A stretch of 64,000 nt of DNA from Nyssa sinensis (lineage: Eukaryota > Streptophyta > Magnoliopsida > Cornales > Nyssaceae). The notes beneath the pieces are model-generated. The model worked only from the letters and a program-made list of their open reading frames with translations. It searched no databases and was not told the DNA's origin. The stretch covers positions 7,191,077-7,255,076 of the forward strand of contig CM018035.1 in NCBI GenBank assembly GCA_008638375.1, in the 5' to 3' direction. Positions 46,677 to 59,967 of the stretch are shown here, piece after piece; the first letter of the stretch is position 1; every line of letters begins with the position of its first letter. Both the position numbers and the translations under genes were made by a program.

Positions 46677-49600
46677 TCATTTGCTGATGTAAGGCTGTAT
46701 CTTGATTGACATCTCAGATTCACTTTCAACCTTGAGTGGTTTTTTACTCTCCACCTCAAATTCTTTTCTAGACTCCTTTCGACTACCCAATTGCCATACC
46801 CTACCAAAATTAGGGAGCCAGTTAGCATCAAAATTATTGGTTACAAGCTCCCTTCTTTTCTTCAGCTCCAGTTCAATCTTTTTCTTCCCTGCCCAAGCTG
46901 CTCCCACCCGTTTTGGGTTTAATTTCTGGGATTTGCCTGATTTATTGAGAGGAGAAGAAAAGCTAATCAGTCCTAATCCTGGTTTTAGTCTTAAGATTTA
47001 TTGGATTTCCTCTGGTTGCATCAAACCAAGGAGGAGGTACTCCAGAATGCACATTTCCTTTAGCCTCTTCGTGAACTGCAGAAGAAATTTGAATGAATTT
47101 ATGCAAAGCTGAAAAGAAAAAGATCACAGATGAGCAATGCATGAGAAAACAAACACCACAATATCAATCTCCTTCTTCACTAAGCTACCAATAAACCTTT
47201 ATGAGTTTTACAACATCCAATGTCCATAATTGTAATCCTTAGGACAAATGGCACCCAGATGATTTCCACATGCAGAACAAATAATGAAAAAAATTACAAA
47301 TTAAGAAACAGAAACCAAAATAAAGTAGACCAAGATGTATATCCTGAGAACTGCTCTCCATTAACTGTTCTTTCATCTTGACATGCCTGGTACATATATA
47401 ACAATGACATTACACGTTTGCCAATAGCTTAACAACAAATTCTTATGAAGTATAAGAAATGCTTGGTCACCACTCATTTCAGTCACACATTTAATAAATG
47501 TGTTATTTCTTAATTGCCAACATTCTGTTCCATACATTGTCACTAATCTAATAGTTTTTTCATGAAAATAGCCTTTCAATTTTAGAGGTACACGTCATTC
47601 ACACAATATGCCAGAAGCACTTCTCCACTTAACCCCTCTTTTGCTTCAATTCTACAAGCAATATCATCTCCAATTTCTCATTCTTTATAGATAAACCAAC
47701 TTAAATAACGAAATTGTTTACTTTTCATAATCTCTTTATTTTCAATCTTCATTACATTCCCATTTATGTTCCTAGTTTTATAAAAGTCACATTCAATAGA
47801 ACTAGTTCTCACCTCATCTTAAATTCTCTTCATTCTAAAGCCTCTACCCAAACCTTTAATTTAACATTTATCCTCATTTTAGTTTCATTAGCAAAAAAAC
47901 ATCCACCGTGATATTTCATCTTGTTAATCAGTCCATCCGTTATTAAAGTAAAAAGGTAAGGATTTAAGATTGACTCCCGATAAAAAAATGGACATAATTG
48001 TCGAAAAATAAAAATAAAAACTGGACAAAAGGAGAAGGAAACCTTTCCCCCCGCTTTTGGAAACCTCTTCCCTTCCCATCCCCTCTCCCTCCTACCAAAC
48101 CATGGAACTCCCCCCAGCCCCCCCCCACTCCTCTCTCTTTTTTCCTTCCTTCTTCCCACTCTTCACTCATAGCAGGATCATTAATGAATAACTTTCTCCA
48201 TTTGACTACCTCAACGTAGCCCTTCACTCTTGGATTTATTTTTTATTTTTTAAAGTTCATATCCTTACCTACAAAACAGGGTATTTCACCATATATGGGA
48301 CCAAGCAAGTCTAGAACTATCTTGCAATTGAAAATTCTATTTACAGTAACGACAACACCAATTTTCCTAAATAAAGCCTGGAAAAAAATTAAAAATTAAT
48401 AAGAAAACAAAAAACAAAATCTCAATTAGTAAACAAAACAAAAAAAGTAAAAGAGCAAATCATTTGGGGATTATATGGATAAGCAAACTTACCCCTCCAT
48501 TATTGTAACCCTTGGATGAGGATTTCCTATTATCATGAGGAAGAGAAAGTTGGCTATCCATGTGACCTGAGCCACAAGATAAGCAAAATGAAATCACCAC
48601 AAGTATTCCCACTCCACATCGGAAACTTCACTATAATTGAAAATAATAGTAAGATATAAAAAAATAACACTAAGATATCAATTATTCATATTATGCACCT
48701 GATAGATCCTTTAAACCCCATGGATTTGTATCCATTTGTGTGCCCGCAGCGAAATACAAATTAGCATCATGTAGAAAAGGTCCAGTCTCAGATAGTTCTG
48801 AATGGGATAGCTGAGATCTCTCATTCGTACAATATTGTAAAGGAATAACACCATCTAAAAAACTAGATTTAAGAGAGGGGATAGATTTTTTGCCAAAAGT
48901 ATCTATATATTCACAGTTCAATTCGTTGTGGATATCATTTGAGGGTCCAATTAAAAGTCCACTAGATCCTTCACTAGCAGCTTCACTCTTCAATGATTTG
49001 CACTTTTTCTCCCACTGAAATCAGTAATACATGAAAACTGGTGAAAAAAAGTAAATATGGTGATGACACTATCTAGTAGAAATGATATTTCCAAAAAAAA
49101 AAAAATGGAGATATTTCTAAAATCATTTAAATCTTTTTAATAAAAAATTGCAAAAACAATACCTAACTATGAGAAAAGCATGCAAGAATAATATGTCAAA
49201 TATAATTTGAATATAAATTCCAGTTATGAGTTATCAAATAAACTTATTTCTTTGTGGCTTAAATAAAAGAAAAAAATACATATGCTGCAAATGAATCTCT
49301 ATATAGCAGCCACACCAATATGCACATCACCACTCGAAAATAAAATATGAAAATTTATCGAGCCCAAAATGTTTACAAAAATTATTTTTGTCATCTTCGA
49401 CTTGGGTGAAGTCATAACAAGGAAAAAAATTATTCAAAAAATGAGATGTTAAAAAATAGGAAAAATATTTAAAAATTGGGAAAACTAATTAAAAAATAAG
49501 AAAAAAGCAATACATCAACCGGTTTATATATGCTGCAAATGAATATCTATATAGCAGCTGCACCAATATCTAGTTGTGGAGAATGAGAAAGTGAAAGCCA

Positions 49601-51565
49601 TCAATAATTGATATGACCTATAGATATTTTTCTAAAATTCAAAAAGCATTGGTTATATCTTAGGTTGAAGGAAAATCTTGTTAGAGAGAGTGAAAACACA
49701 ACCAAGTAAAGAATGTTGCATGCAAGTAAAAGATAAACACATTACAAAGTGAGCCTGATCCGCGCCATTGTCATACAAAATGCGATTGTAAAGTGTTACA
49801 AGACTGACAACTAGCAAGTATCTCTTACAAAAACCTCTTAGAATATAACATATGGACAATTTGTTTTAAAAAGCCCTTTGTGTACCAGAGAGAAAAAAAA
49901 AGGGAAGAAAACTTTCACACGCTTTCATCATTCATTCAGTAAAAGTTTATAGTTTATAAAATGGCTAGAGAAAAAAAAATTGAGTGAGGCTTTTGAAAAC
50001 ACTGAAAAATCATAATTTCCTGAGAGAGGTGTAACTGTGTAAGTAGCTCAGGTCAACAATTTTGTGAACAAAGAGAAAGGAAACACTTGGTAAATGAGGC
50101 CATGTAATTCATACGTGTTTAGAGGATAACTGCTGACTTCAAACAATCTCAATCCCATCACACATTAAAGGGGAGGGGAGGAGGGTGAGATTTTGGGAGG
50201 ATGTGTAGTGTTGTGAAGGGGTGTTGAAGGAGAAATTTCCTCTTCTTTTCAACATTGCTTCAAAAAAGGAAGCTTTGGTTGTGGACTATGTTTCTTAGAG
50301 AGGCGATAATTTTGGTTGGAATCCTTGTTTTCAGAGAAAATTTTACATCTGGGAGCTAGAGGAGGTGGTGGAGCTTGTGACAATGTTGGAAAGAAGGAAG
50401 ATTAGGAGGGCAGGGAGGACATTATGGTTTGGAAAGCTGACAGGAAGAAGGCCTTCACTGTGAGTTCTTTTTACAAGCACATGCTGGGGAATAACAAAGT
50501 GTCAAGTGATGCAATCCTTATTGCAGATAATCTCAAGAAGAGAGGTTTCCATTTGCTGAGCAGGTGCTATATGTGTAAAGAAGAGGAAACAATTGACCAC
50601 CTTTTGGTTCATTGCAAGGTGGCTAGAGACATGTGGAATTTGGTTTTTCTTTGTTTGGCTGCAATTGAGTTATGCCTAACTCAGTTAGAGATTTTTTTTG
50701 GGTTGGAAATGTGGGAGGATGAGGTAAGAGTTAGGTCGTGTGTGGAAGATGGCTCCCCTGTGCTTGTCTTGGTGTATATGGAAGGAGGAGAATCTTAGGA
50801 TTTTTGAGTGGTTCGAATCTTCTAAGTGACAAATCAAGGACAGTTTCTTGGATTAGAGAAGGATTCCCTAAGTATTTATATAGTTTTATTGATTTTTTGA
50901 GGCGCTTTAGGCTTTAACTATTGTTGCCAACGCCCTTCTTTTGTATTTTTTGGATGGCCCATCTCGGGCTCCCTTTTAATGATATATACTCTTCTTTTAC
51001 TTTTACTGACAAAAAAAAAAAAAGTTGGTTTGATCCAATAGATGCAGATTCAATCATTCAAATGCTACGCTTCACCTAAACTATCCACAAATTGCCCAGA
51101 CCGTGTCAAATCATCAATATACAGCACAAGGTACGAACCAAAGTCAAATGGAGTGAATTTTTTCATCTGATCATCTCTATCTCAGAAAGAAGTATACAAC
51201 ACTAATTAAGTTACAGGATCGATAGTTACAGCATCAGTAGTTCGCATTCAAATGCTATGCCTATTATTCTTCTAAAAAATCTCAACCTGTAATTTATAAA
51301 GTACACTTAATTTAAAAGAAATTGTCTCGGTCTGATACAATTTTTTTTTGTCTCATAACCAACCATCAGACTACTAAACATTCATTGGATGCAAAATAAC
51401 AAATCCGTGTTAATTTCAGAAACCACTGAAACAAGCTATCTAAGAGTGGATACCTTAGCTAGATCAGCCTCATCTATACTGAAAGAATCAATGCGATATT
51501 TCCACATGAAACCCTTCAATTTTTTCAAATGATTCACACTCGCCAGACGATTAATCGCATTACCC
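46677..51565 (-). pseudogene. TTL: TITAN-like protein gene, 5'-truncated and broken
   Basis: Exons on the minus strand: 51565-51454 ('NAINRLASVNHLKKLKGFMW', GTATCC donor), 49014-48699 ('WEKKCKSLKSEAAS', 'DGVIPLQYCTNE'), 48566-48493 ('GHMDSQLSLPHD'; phases join) and 47075-46677 ('GNVHSGVPPPWFDATRGNP', 'LNPKRVGAAWAGKKKIELEL', 'NWLPNFGRVWQ', 'IKIQPYISK'). This is the order of the TITAN-like protein, a nuclear zinc-finger protein needed for endosperm and embryo development. The N-terminal zinc-finger part (the CxxC...H..GRRH..Y..NHK region) is not found upstream; sequence past 51565 is unrelated. In the last exon a stop and frame change fall before 'LNKSGKS', and a TGA replaces the Arg codon expected after 'PYISK'. 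A LINE-1 tail occupies the first intron. I infer a duplicated, decaying gene copy with introns. Confidence 0.8.
50170..51021 (+). mobile_element. LINE-1 3' fragment in TITAN-like intron
   Basis: The + strand encodes the L1 zf-RVT region ('KAFTVSSFYKHMLGNNKVSS', 'LLSRCYMCKEEETIDHLLVH', 'CKVARDMWNLVF'). A 3' UTR and an oligo-A tail at about 51009-51021 follow. Truncated at the 5' end, opposite in strand to the host gene. Confidence 0.85.
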
Positions 51566-51944
51566 CTAATTGACAAAATCCAAAGCAAGAATTCCAAAAC
51601 ACCAATAGAGTCAAAAAGTCCAGAGGCACGCGCGTCAAAATATGGTTGGTTGAACAGTAAATAACATCAACTTGGGGGGAATTTTCGGAAGCAATCCTAG
51701 CGCGCAGAAACGGGCCTGGATAGTGGGCTGCAAACAGAGGTCTGCTTCCTAAAACTGTTTAAACAACGGCCTTCATGTTGGGCGGTTCCAAACCCTGTTT
51801 TGGGCTGGCCTACTGCCGGCCTAAAAGGAGTCTAAAACACCATAGTCTGTGGGTAGGTTTAATCAATAATGCATTCTTCATGAGCCAATTATATCTTGAA
51901 ATGTACCACCACAAAAGCATTTGAATAAATTATAAGATGATTTA

Positions 51945-51975
<31 letters not shown>

Positions 51976-52529
51976 AATTGGGTCTTCAATTATTTACTAT
52001 TAAATAATTGAATACAAACAAATAATGTAGTATGAAGAAAATTGGGAGTTCATTAATAGAAATGTCTGTTTTAATTAGATTGATTTTTTAGAATGTTTGA
52101 TTTCAAGTCCAATGGGAACACTCTGATTTAAAGCATTCTTTACTCTTTCACTAACTTTCATGAATTTCATTGAAATCAAATGGTTTGAATCACCACTTTT
52201 TTAGGGCATAACTTTATAGGTTTATTTTTTCAATCCTGTCTGTACTTTATGCATTTCTTGACAGCACTGAAAGAACTCCCTTTTTTTTCTTTTTTCTTTT
52301 CTGTCTGTATGATCAAATTTTATTAGAAAGTGATAAACATAATATATATATATATATATATATTTTTATTTTATAACGATGGGGAGGAAGGAATCGAATC
52401 ACGTTAATTGCATAAGATACCAATACTTACACAACTCGAATAAAATGAAGTAGGACTCATCATCGACCATATAATACATTTTGCTCCATTGTGTTTACAA
52501 ATAAAATAAAATAGGCTACCTTACATTGA
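51566..52529. other. Intergenic
   Basis: A GC-richer patch at about 51690-51840 ('ggcctactgccggcct') looks like old element sequence. (TA)n tracts lie near 51940-51968 and 52341-52362. No gene. Confidence 0.45.
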
Positions 52530-53013
52530 TTTTCTCTCAAATTTTGAACAATTATACTGATCTCTTCTGAAATTTTTAAATTTACACCGATATCTTCTAC
52601 TTTTCTTGACAAACTATAAATACTCATGTCTAGTCAATTTTTTTCTTTTCAAAATGACATAATTGCCCCTTTCATATATTTTTATTTTACATTTTTTCTA
52701 ATTTTTCTTAATTTTTTTTAAAAAATTTAAGGTAAATAACTTATTTTTATTTTATATAAAAATAAATTTAATGTTTTAATCGATATTTATTTGAAAATAA
52801 AATAAAAATTGAAAACAATTGGTAGAAATTTAAAAAAAAATGTATATATATGTGTGTGTGTGTGTGTGTGTGAGTGAGTGAGAAAGGAAAAATTTTAAAG
52901 AAAAACTTGACTGAATGAGAAGTATTTATAGTTTGTCAATAAAATAGTAAAAATTAATGTAATTTCAAAAATTTTAAAAAATATCAGTATAATTATAAAA
53001 AACTTATAATAAA
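52530..53013. mobile_element. MITE, copy 1
   Basis: Long imperfect terminal inverted repeats. The left has 'AATTATACTGATCTCTTCTG' and 'CTTGACAAACTATAAATACT'. The right, reverse-complemented, has 'AATTATACTGATATTTTTTA' and 'ATTGACAAACTATAAATACT'. The interior is AT-rich, non-coding, and includes a (TG)n tract at about 52852-52873. A sibling lies at 62925-63378. Confidence 0.8.
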
Positions 53014-55112
53014 ATATACTATGTATATTATCATTTAATAGAAATATTATCAGTCACTTTGTTCAAGGCATAACCATAATGATTACACAATATATGAAGA
53101 TTTATAGTTGAAGGGAAAGTGGGTGACAACCGCCTGGCTTTGCCCCTCCATTAATTCAATTTAAGGTTTACACAGCATCTTGCCCTTCTAGACAGCAATG
53201 AGGGATTGGTTGATTATTGGCCCACCATTATCTCCATTTCCATTATTTCCAACTTTCCATGATTCAGCTTTCTTAGCGCTCTAATATTGCTTGTTGGCCT
53301 TCTTGATAAAACCAAATTCCTCTGTATTTTATAGAAGCATATTGATTACCAGTTGAATCATATTACAAAGTTAATAATGTAAGTAGACAATGGAAGCAAG
53401 GATTGTTATCAAAAGTCTATAAACAAATTACTAAATATATTGATTACAGATTTAAAAACAAAATGTGTGTTGAATTCCATGTCAATTAGGAGTAACATTG
53501 ATGTTGAATTAGGTTGATTATCACATCTTTAATGAATTGCATGTGATTAATGAAGAAATAAATAATTCATGTACAAATTATAGTACTTAATGTTAACTCT
53601 CGGAGTTAGTTCAGCTAGTAAAACTTTAAGAATAAAATACTGCTTTTGTTAAGAACCACACACACACTTTGGTTTTTTACTCCTAATTTTACTAGATTAA
53701 AAAAAAAAAATTAGAAGTTTCCCCCTGAATTTTTTATATTTTCACAAAAACTTTCTAAAATTCTAATTTTTGTTTTAGATTCGTCATTGTACTAAAATGA
53801 CACTATACTTAAGGCTTGTTTAGATGAGAGGTGAAAAAATACAATTTGTAAAAAAAAAATTCCGACAACTTAACTAAAATGTATATTTTGAATTTATTAC
53901 GGTCTTGAAAAGTGTAGTTCATAAGTTATACCAAATACCTAATTTATCAACAAAAAAAAAAAAGTCTTTTTAAACTTGAAAACGTTCGATCTTGAAATCT
54001 ATTATGCTGAACCAAATATACACTTAACTTGTTAGGAGTTAAACTGTATGCATTTCTTAAGTGAGATATATATGTGACATATATATATATGCATTTCTTT
54101 TTCCTTTTTTCCATTTGGCACATATATAAATATATGTGTGTGTGTGTGTTGGGGGGGATTCTATCTTTGTTTTTGTAAGGTGTGAAGCAGCGTTCAGACT
54201 GTTACCAAATATAAGAAACATTGTAATTAATATTCTACTCATGGCTGGAGATCAACAAGGGAATGCTTCCATGGACCATAGTAAGAATAGCCTTCCAGCT
54301 CCATTGTTGATGTCAACCATATATAATTGAAAAAACTTTGAACTCTATTATGAATTGCCTTTAGCATTTAGCTTTTAGTCTCACAAAAGATAAAGCATCT
54401 ATAATCTGGCCAACTGTTGGCTCTCTCTAGCAATATATATGCAATGGTCCGATCCATATTTTCAGATGGTAAAAGCTAGCTTTGAGTCCCATCATGATTT
54501 AACTTTCCTGCCCTTCAAAAGCAAGAAGGCTTTTCTCTTTACTTGGTTTAGAAATGACTTGAATGAACAATCTTGACCAGTTTCAGTATCCTATTATCCT
54601 TTGTTACCAAGAAAGAGAAGATAAGCTGTCCAATTATTTATGGAAATTTTACTTGTTACCGTGAATCATTTGGAAACTTAAAGAGAACCTCTCACATGAC
54701 ACTGAAAAGCTCCACCATTTCTTGTCCCTTCTCAAATTCAAATAGCATCCCACTGCTACCAGCCAAATTTTTTTTTACAGCAGGTCTTGTACTGAATAGG
54801 AATTGCTCTGTTTTGTATATAAAACTAAAATCTCTCTTCTGGTATCTGTTCAATCAATTGTCCCAAAGTGAAAAAAAGAATCAGTATTTGGGTGTCAGCT
54901 GGCCTAGAATTATATGTACTGCATGGGTAGAATAAGCATGTGTATGCAATGCAGTACAAAAATATTAAAATAATGAATACAACTAACATTAATATTCACA
55001 TCTAAAACAATCAAACTAATAGGAACAATCAATAACAAGAGAATAAATTCTTTAAAATTCAAAATTATATTATTATTGATAAAAAAAATTGAATAATAAA
55101 GACCTATTACAT

Positions 55113-55148
<36 letters not shown>

Positions 55149-55394
55149 GACAAAGAGTTAGAATACTACTATTTTGGTTTATCTTAATCCTAATAGAATA
55201 AAAAATTATATTTTAAATAAAAAAATAATAAAGATGATAAATATTTTATTTAAAATCATAAATTTGAGATAGGCTCATATTTGAAAATTAAAGAATCTTA
55301 TAAGTATCCAAGTTTTTAAGATACCAAATATGTCTTACACCAATATGTACCCGGGTATATTATTGCTGGTATGGTGTAATATATTCATAGTAAT
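53014..55394. other. Intergenic
   Basis: No gene supported. TA and TG tracts lie near 54079-54149 and 55118-55149. Open frames are short and overlap microsatellites. Confidence 0.45.
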
Positions 55395-55756
55395 TAGGGT
55401 TGTAAATGAACTGAACCGAACCAAGTTGTGTCGCGTCATGCTAAGTAATGAGTTATTCAAACTTAGCTCTTTAAAATAAATGGGTTTCAAATTGTGTTCA
55501 AACTCAACTTGTTAATCTTTCAAATTAATCTTGAATGAGCCTCCAATCGTGTCGAATATGAGCCGAGTTCAAGTAACTTGATTTTTATATTTATTAGACC
55601 ACTTTTTGACTACTTGAGATGAGTTTAATAAATTAACGAGTCTCTAAATATATTTAAGTTTAGTTTATTTATTTCACGAATTGATCCCTAGCGGGCCTCT
55701 AACTGAATCGATCATGAGTCGAATCCCGAATTGTTTGATTTATTTTACAAGCTCTA
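55395..55756. mobile_element. Old hAT-like MITE
   Basis: The left end TAGGGTTGTAAATGAA and the right end, reverse-complemented, TAGAGCTTGTAAAATAAA form hAT-type inverted termini. Flanking octamers ATAGTAAT and ACAACAAT match at 5 of 8 bases, so the duplication is decayed or my borders are slightly off. No coding capacity. Confidence 0.55.
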
Positions 55757-56728
55757 ACAACAATAATACACATCTCATCTTCTGAGTCCACCTAACATTG
55801 ATGTGGCATCTGAATATCACATCAGATACCACATCAGATGTGTTGTGAAGGTGGGACGAGTATCATTACTCGTACATATATCCAAGAGATGTAAGGTGTT
55901 CTAATCCTTATATGTATAATTTTTTTCAAGGACATGTTTGTTGGTTCTAAGAACAGGTGAATCAAGAAAAACCTAACATTTGGATATGTCCTACATCAAA
56001 CAGGGCTAAGAGATGTTGTTTTGCAGAATTCAATTATCTTGGTGTCATATACATGAATTTGACATATTTGCATCAAATTCAAAAGAAATACTGTGTCACT
56101 AATTCATTATACATATACAACTAACATATATATTCAGACAATGTGAAAAGATAAATGTTAAGGATTTGTCATAATGACTAGTTTGATGAGTGCTTCACAA
56201 ACAAGGTCCTACATCTTTATCCCAGTATCTTCAGCTTTCTGTAAGAATAGATAGCTCTTTGGAATTCTCTGAATGTATCCAAATGAGCCATAGCCGACAA
56301 GGAATCTAGAATATACAAGTGGTCATATGTGAAAGAGTACATTTAATCATTGACATTATTATTGAACCTTGTTGCCATTTACAACCTAATTTGCTAGCTA
56401 GCATTTTCTTTATCAAATCACCAATCCAGGAGCTGTGAATTTTAATCATTGACATCCTCAATGTTGCAGAAAACTCAGAGATGAAAACATGAGAAATGTT
56501 CGAGTCAATCACGAAGATTAAATCTTCACGACGTGATTGATACGTGCATATTGCAACTGTCAGGCACTCTAAAAACACTTCTTGGTTTTCAATACTCACC
56601 TTTGAAACGTTGTATAAAACTTGCTGGCATCTTTATGAAGTCACTTGTACTTTACCACAGTGAAGTTGAGTACTAGCAAGAATACCATCTCTGTGCCCAT
56701 TTACTTGGACCCTTTCTGCACCAGATAC

Positions 56729-56768
<40 letters not shown>

Positions 56769-58694
56769 CGAGGATATAATATTCTTGGATATTAGTAATG
56801 CTTGCATACATTCGATATGGCAAAAACTGTAGCAAGAGATTGCTATAAAAGCTAGAGTACTAGGCTAGGGCAGGGAGTAATTTTGATGAAATTTCAAATT
56901 TCACACTATGTTTGGAAGTTTCATAGTGTGAAATTTGAAAATTATACCGTTTTTATTTTGATCAGTTTTCTAATTTTAAAATTATTTATTGAAGAATATT
57001 TTTTATATTTAAAAATATTACATTAAATACATTTTTTTCCCTCTAAATCTCTCTATTTTTTAAGAGATTAGAGACTCAAACTTTCTCTCGTAATCATGGG
57101 TGAAGGAAAGGGGTGGTTTGGGTAGGCTGTAATCTCTCCCCTACTCCAAAATTTTAGTCCAGTCCAATCTTTATTTTTTATTTCTCATTTTTTATCTCAA
57201 AATTTTAATCAAAATGAAAATTTTTATCTTAATTCATCAATTTCTTCCTAACATTTTGATCCAACCCAAAAACATTTTACTAAAATTTTCTACAAAATTT
57301 TTTTTAGCCCCCCCCCTCCCGCCCCCAAATTTTTTTTTCCGGGCTCCATCCTCACTCGTAATCTTCTCTTTTCTTTCTGTCATAAATATTCAAACGAGAG
57401 TAAGTAGTATCACTCTTTCAATTTTTTCTTTTCCTTTTAAATCATCACATCCAAACAAACTGATGACCAAGGATATATATATATATTTTTTAAATAAAGT
57501 GCAAACTCACGTGGTGTAACATCCAAATGATAAGACGTGAAACTTACTTCCCAAGTACTTAGTTTTTGGAATGGGAGTTGAACTTAAGACCTCATAAATT
57601 TTACCCAAATCTCTTTCCAGCTTATCCAACGGCACGAGGGTATTATCAAGTCTAAACATCTTATAAGGGTCATTATAGCAATAATTGGCAGTTAAAGCAA
57701 GAAGAAAAATAGGCAAGAACTGAAAAAGAAGTCTTGATTAGATTTTGTATTAGGCTCATCACTTGAGTTGGAAGATTCTAGCAATTATATATTGTATTGG
57801 GTAATTATAGTTAACAAAATCAGGATTAACTCACTTTTTTTTTTTGGTCCCACTTCCCATTCCATCCATGTTCTTTACAATCATACTTGAGAAATGCTAC
57901 GGAATTTTATTATAATCATCTTCGCTTATCTGACCGTTCATATATTTTATGCTCTCATCTCACGCGTTTACACAAAATACATCACCGGTCGACTAAACGA
58001 AAATTCTTTTCACAAGGACTAAACTTTCCCCCCCTACCCCACTAGATTATGTCATGAAAGAATCAAATATCAGTGTATTATTGAAGCTACACTGACAGAT
58101 TAACTGTAGCTGAGTAATGTGTTTAGAGAGGTTGCTGACAAATGAAGGGAATTCCATTCTCAAGACATCTTGAATGGAATGCTGTCCACCGTTCTGACTG
58201 ATGTGCTTTATTAAGAGTATCCTATCCAAACAAAAATAAAAATGTTTCTTTTGTGTTGGAATCCCAGACGTGGGTAGTGGGTGTTTGGTTCCTTTTCTTT
58301 TGCATGAGCTAAATTCAAGAAGTTGTATACAATTGTATACAGCTATATCGTCTTCTTGTTGATGAACTGGTTTGCTTTTTGTTTTGATTCATTTGCCTTT
58401 TCTATCCTTATCAAGGTTCTGAAGTCAATATTGGTCACATCAGCTATTGAGTTTGACTCATTAAGTTTTCATCCTGAGCCCCTGAGTTTCAATAGTAGTC
58501 GGAAAATAAATTTTTTGGAACTTGGTTTAATTCAAGATACATGATGGTTGATTGGAAATTAATTAGATGTTGAAAACATTTCAACTCTACCATCTCATTT
58601 TGTGAATTCATTGCTCATGTCCTCGCTATATATAATATTTTTTTTAATACGAGGAGAATCTCAAGCGCTGAACATTGTTCCAGTTTTATCGATA
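55757..58694. other. Intergenic with a strong hairpin
   Basis: A perfect 19-bp inverted repeat lies at 56892-56910 and 56922-56940 (TTTCAAATTTCACACTATG and its complement) with an 11-base loop. (TA)n is at about 56730-56764. A C-rich patch at about 57308-57326 is followed by element-like sequence. No gene recognised. Confidence 0.5.
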
Positions 58695-58828
58695 GATAAA
58701 TTCTGTGGCCCTTGCAAGTCTGGAACTTTTTGAAACAAGTCTTGCATCTTGCAGTGAGTTGATAAATTCTGTGACCCCCACAAGTCTCAAGCTTTCGGAA
58801 ACAAGTCTTACGTCTTACAATGAGTGGC
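58695..58828 (+). repeat. Two-copy tandem repeat, period 66 bp
   Basis: 'gataaattctgtg.ccc' at 58695 and 58761. Both continue 'aagtct' to 'gaaacaagtctt' and end 'tgagt'. Confidence 0.8.
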
Positions 58829-59690
58829 CCTAAAGGATCGAATTTACACTTAGTGTGAGTCGAACTAGAAATTTGTACATGTAAAACACTTTCATCTGCC
58901 TTTTCTGCCACTGAGTTATTCTGACTATATAATTTGTTTGTTCTTTTGCACATTAGGATCTGTTTAAGAAAGGGCATAACTAGTTCAATTCAATAAAAAT
59001 GAATTATCTTTAAATTTTCTAATGTTAGATAAGTACCTTATGATAATATAGAGTTTTGTATTCATTTCTAAAAATTGTTTAAGACCTAAATAAAGTCGGA
59101 TCAAAAGAAAGATTAATTTTAATAACAAGTTGAACTCTTGACTGTGCCAGAGTTGCAAGAATTTAGGAACAAAGTGTCAATACCAATCTTTTTGGAGAAT
59201 AGCCAACTTGGATGATACCATAGTTTCTTTATGTATGATTCAAGGAAATTACTGATCATCAGCTCCAAGATATCACTTAATATTTGGTTAATTAACTTTT
59301 TGACATTCAATTAGAAGAATAACTTCTAGGAGTTGGCTATTTAGGGGCTTATTTTCTTCCTATCAATCATATATATATGGGCCAACCAACTTTTGCAATT
59401 TCAACTTATTCTTGATCTTTCATATGTTTTCAAAATATCTAGTATTTATGTGTGGCTGTTGTTTTAACACATGATCATCATTATAATCTCCAATTAGTTG
59501 AATAAATTCAGACACTTCATTTGTTTTATCTATCTATCTATCTATCTATATCTATATATATATATATATATATATCTATAGGTCTGCCACAACTTTCATA
59601 ATCAAACTGTAGAGTACTGCTGCCAATGAATAAATGTTTTGTGAAAACAAAATGAACTTCAAGAATCAACAGTAGAAAGGACTAGTCCAA

Positions 59691-59691
<1 letters not shown>

Positions 59692-59747
<56 letters not shown>

Positions 59748-59781
59748 TATCAATATATGTATATGTATATATATATATATA
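59692..59781. repeat. (ACATAT)n hexamer array with inverted tail
   Basis: About nine ACATAT units (59692-59748) are followed by 'caatatatgtatatgtatat', which is complementary to the array and could fold back on it. A (TCTA)n/(TA)n tract lies just upstream (59530-59580). Confidence 0.85.
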
Positions 59782-59967
59782 TCTTTCTATTCAAATTTGA
59801 AAAGTTTATAACTTGCATTATTTGATCTGGGTAAAAAATAAATCATGTAGAGTTAATTATTACATCATACAAATTTCAGCTGAAAAAACACACAGTACTG
59901 TGAAGTTTCAGTGCCACTTTTATTGTGTGATAACTGAACTTGCAATAACACATTAATGTTAAGAGCA

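Noticed and set aside
46702..47112. 136-codon + strand frame
   Set aside because: It lies exactly antisense to the last TITAN-like exon, whose minus-strand text is clearly the conserved one.
50160..50800. Independent host gene at the 124-codon frame
   Set aside because: The zf-RVT-type Cys/His text and the A-tail at 51.0 kb identify it as a LINE-1 end.
59692..59781. Functional hairpin RNA
   Set aside because: The complementarity comes from simple (ACATAT)n and (TA)n repetition and is expected by chance in such tracts.
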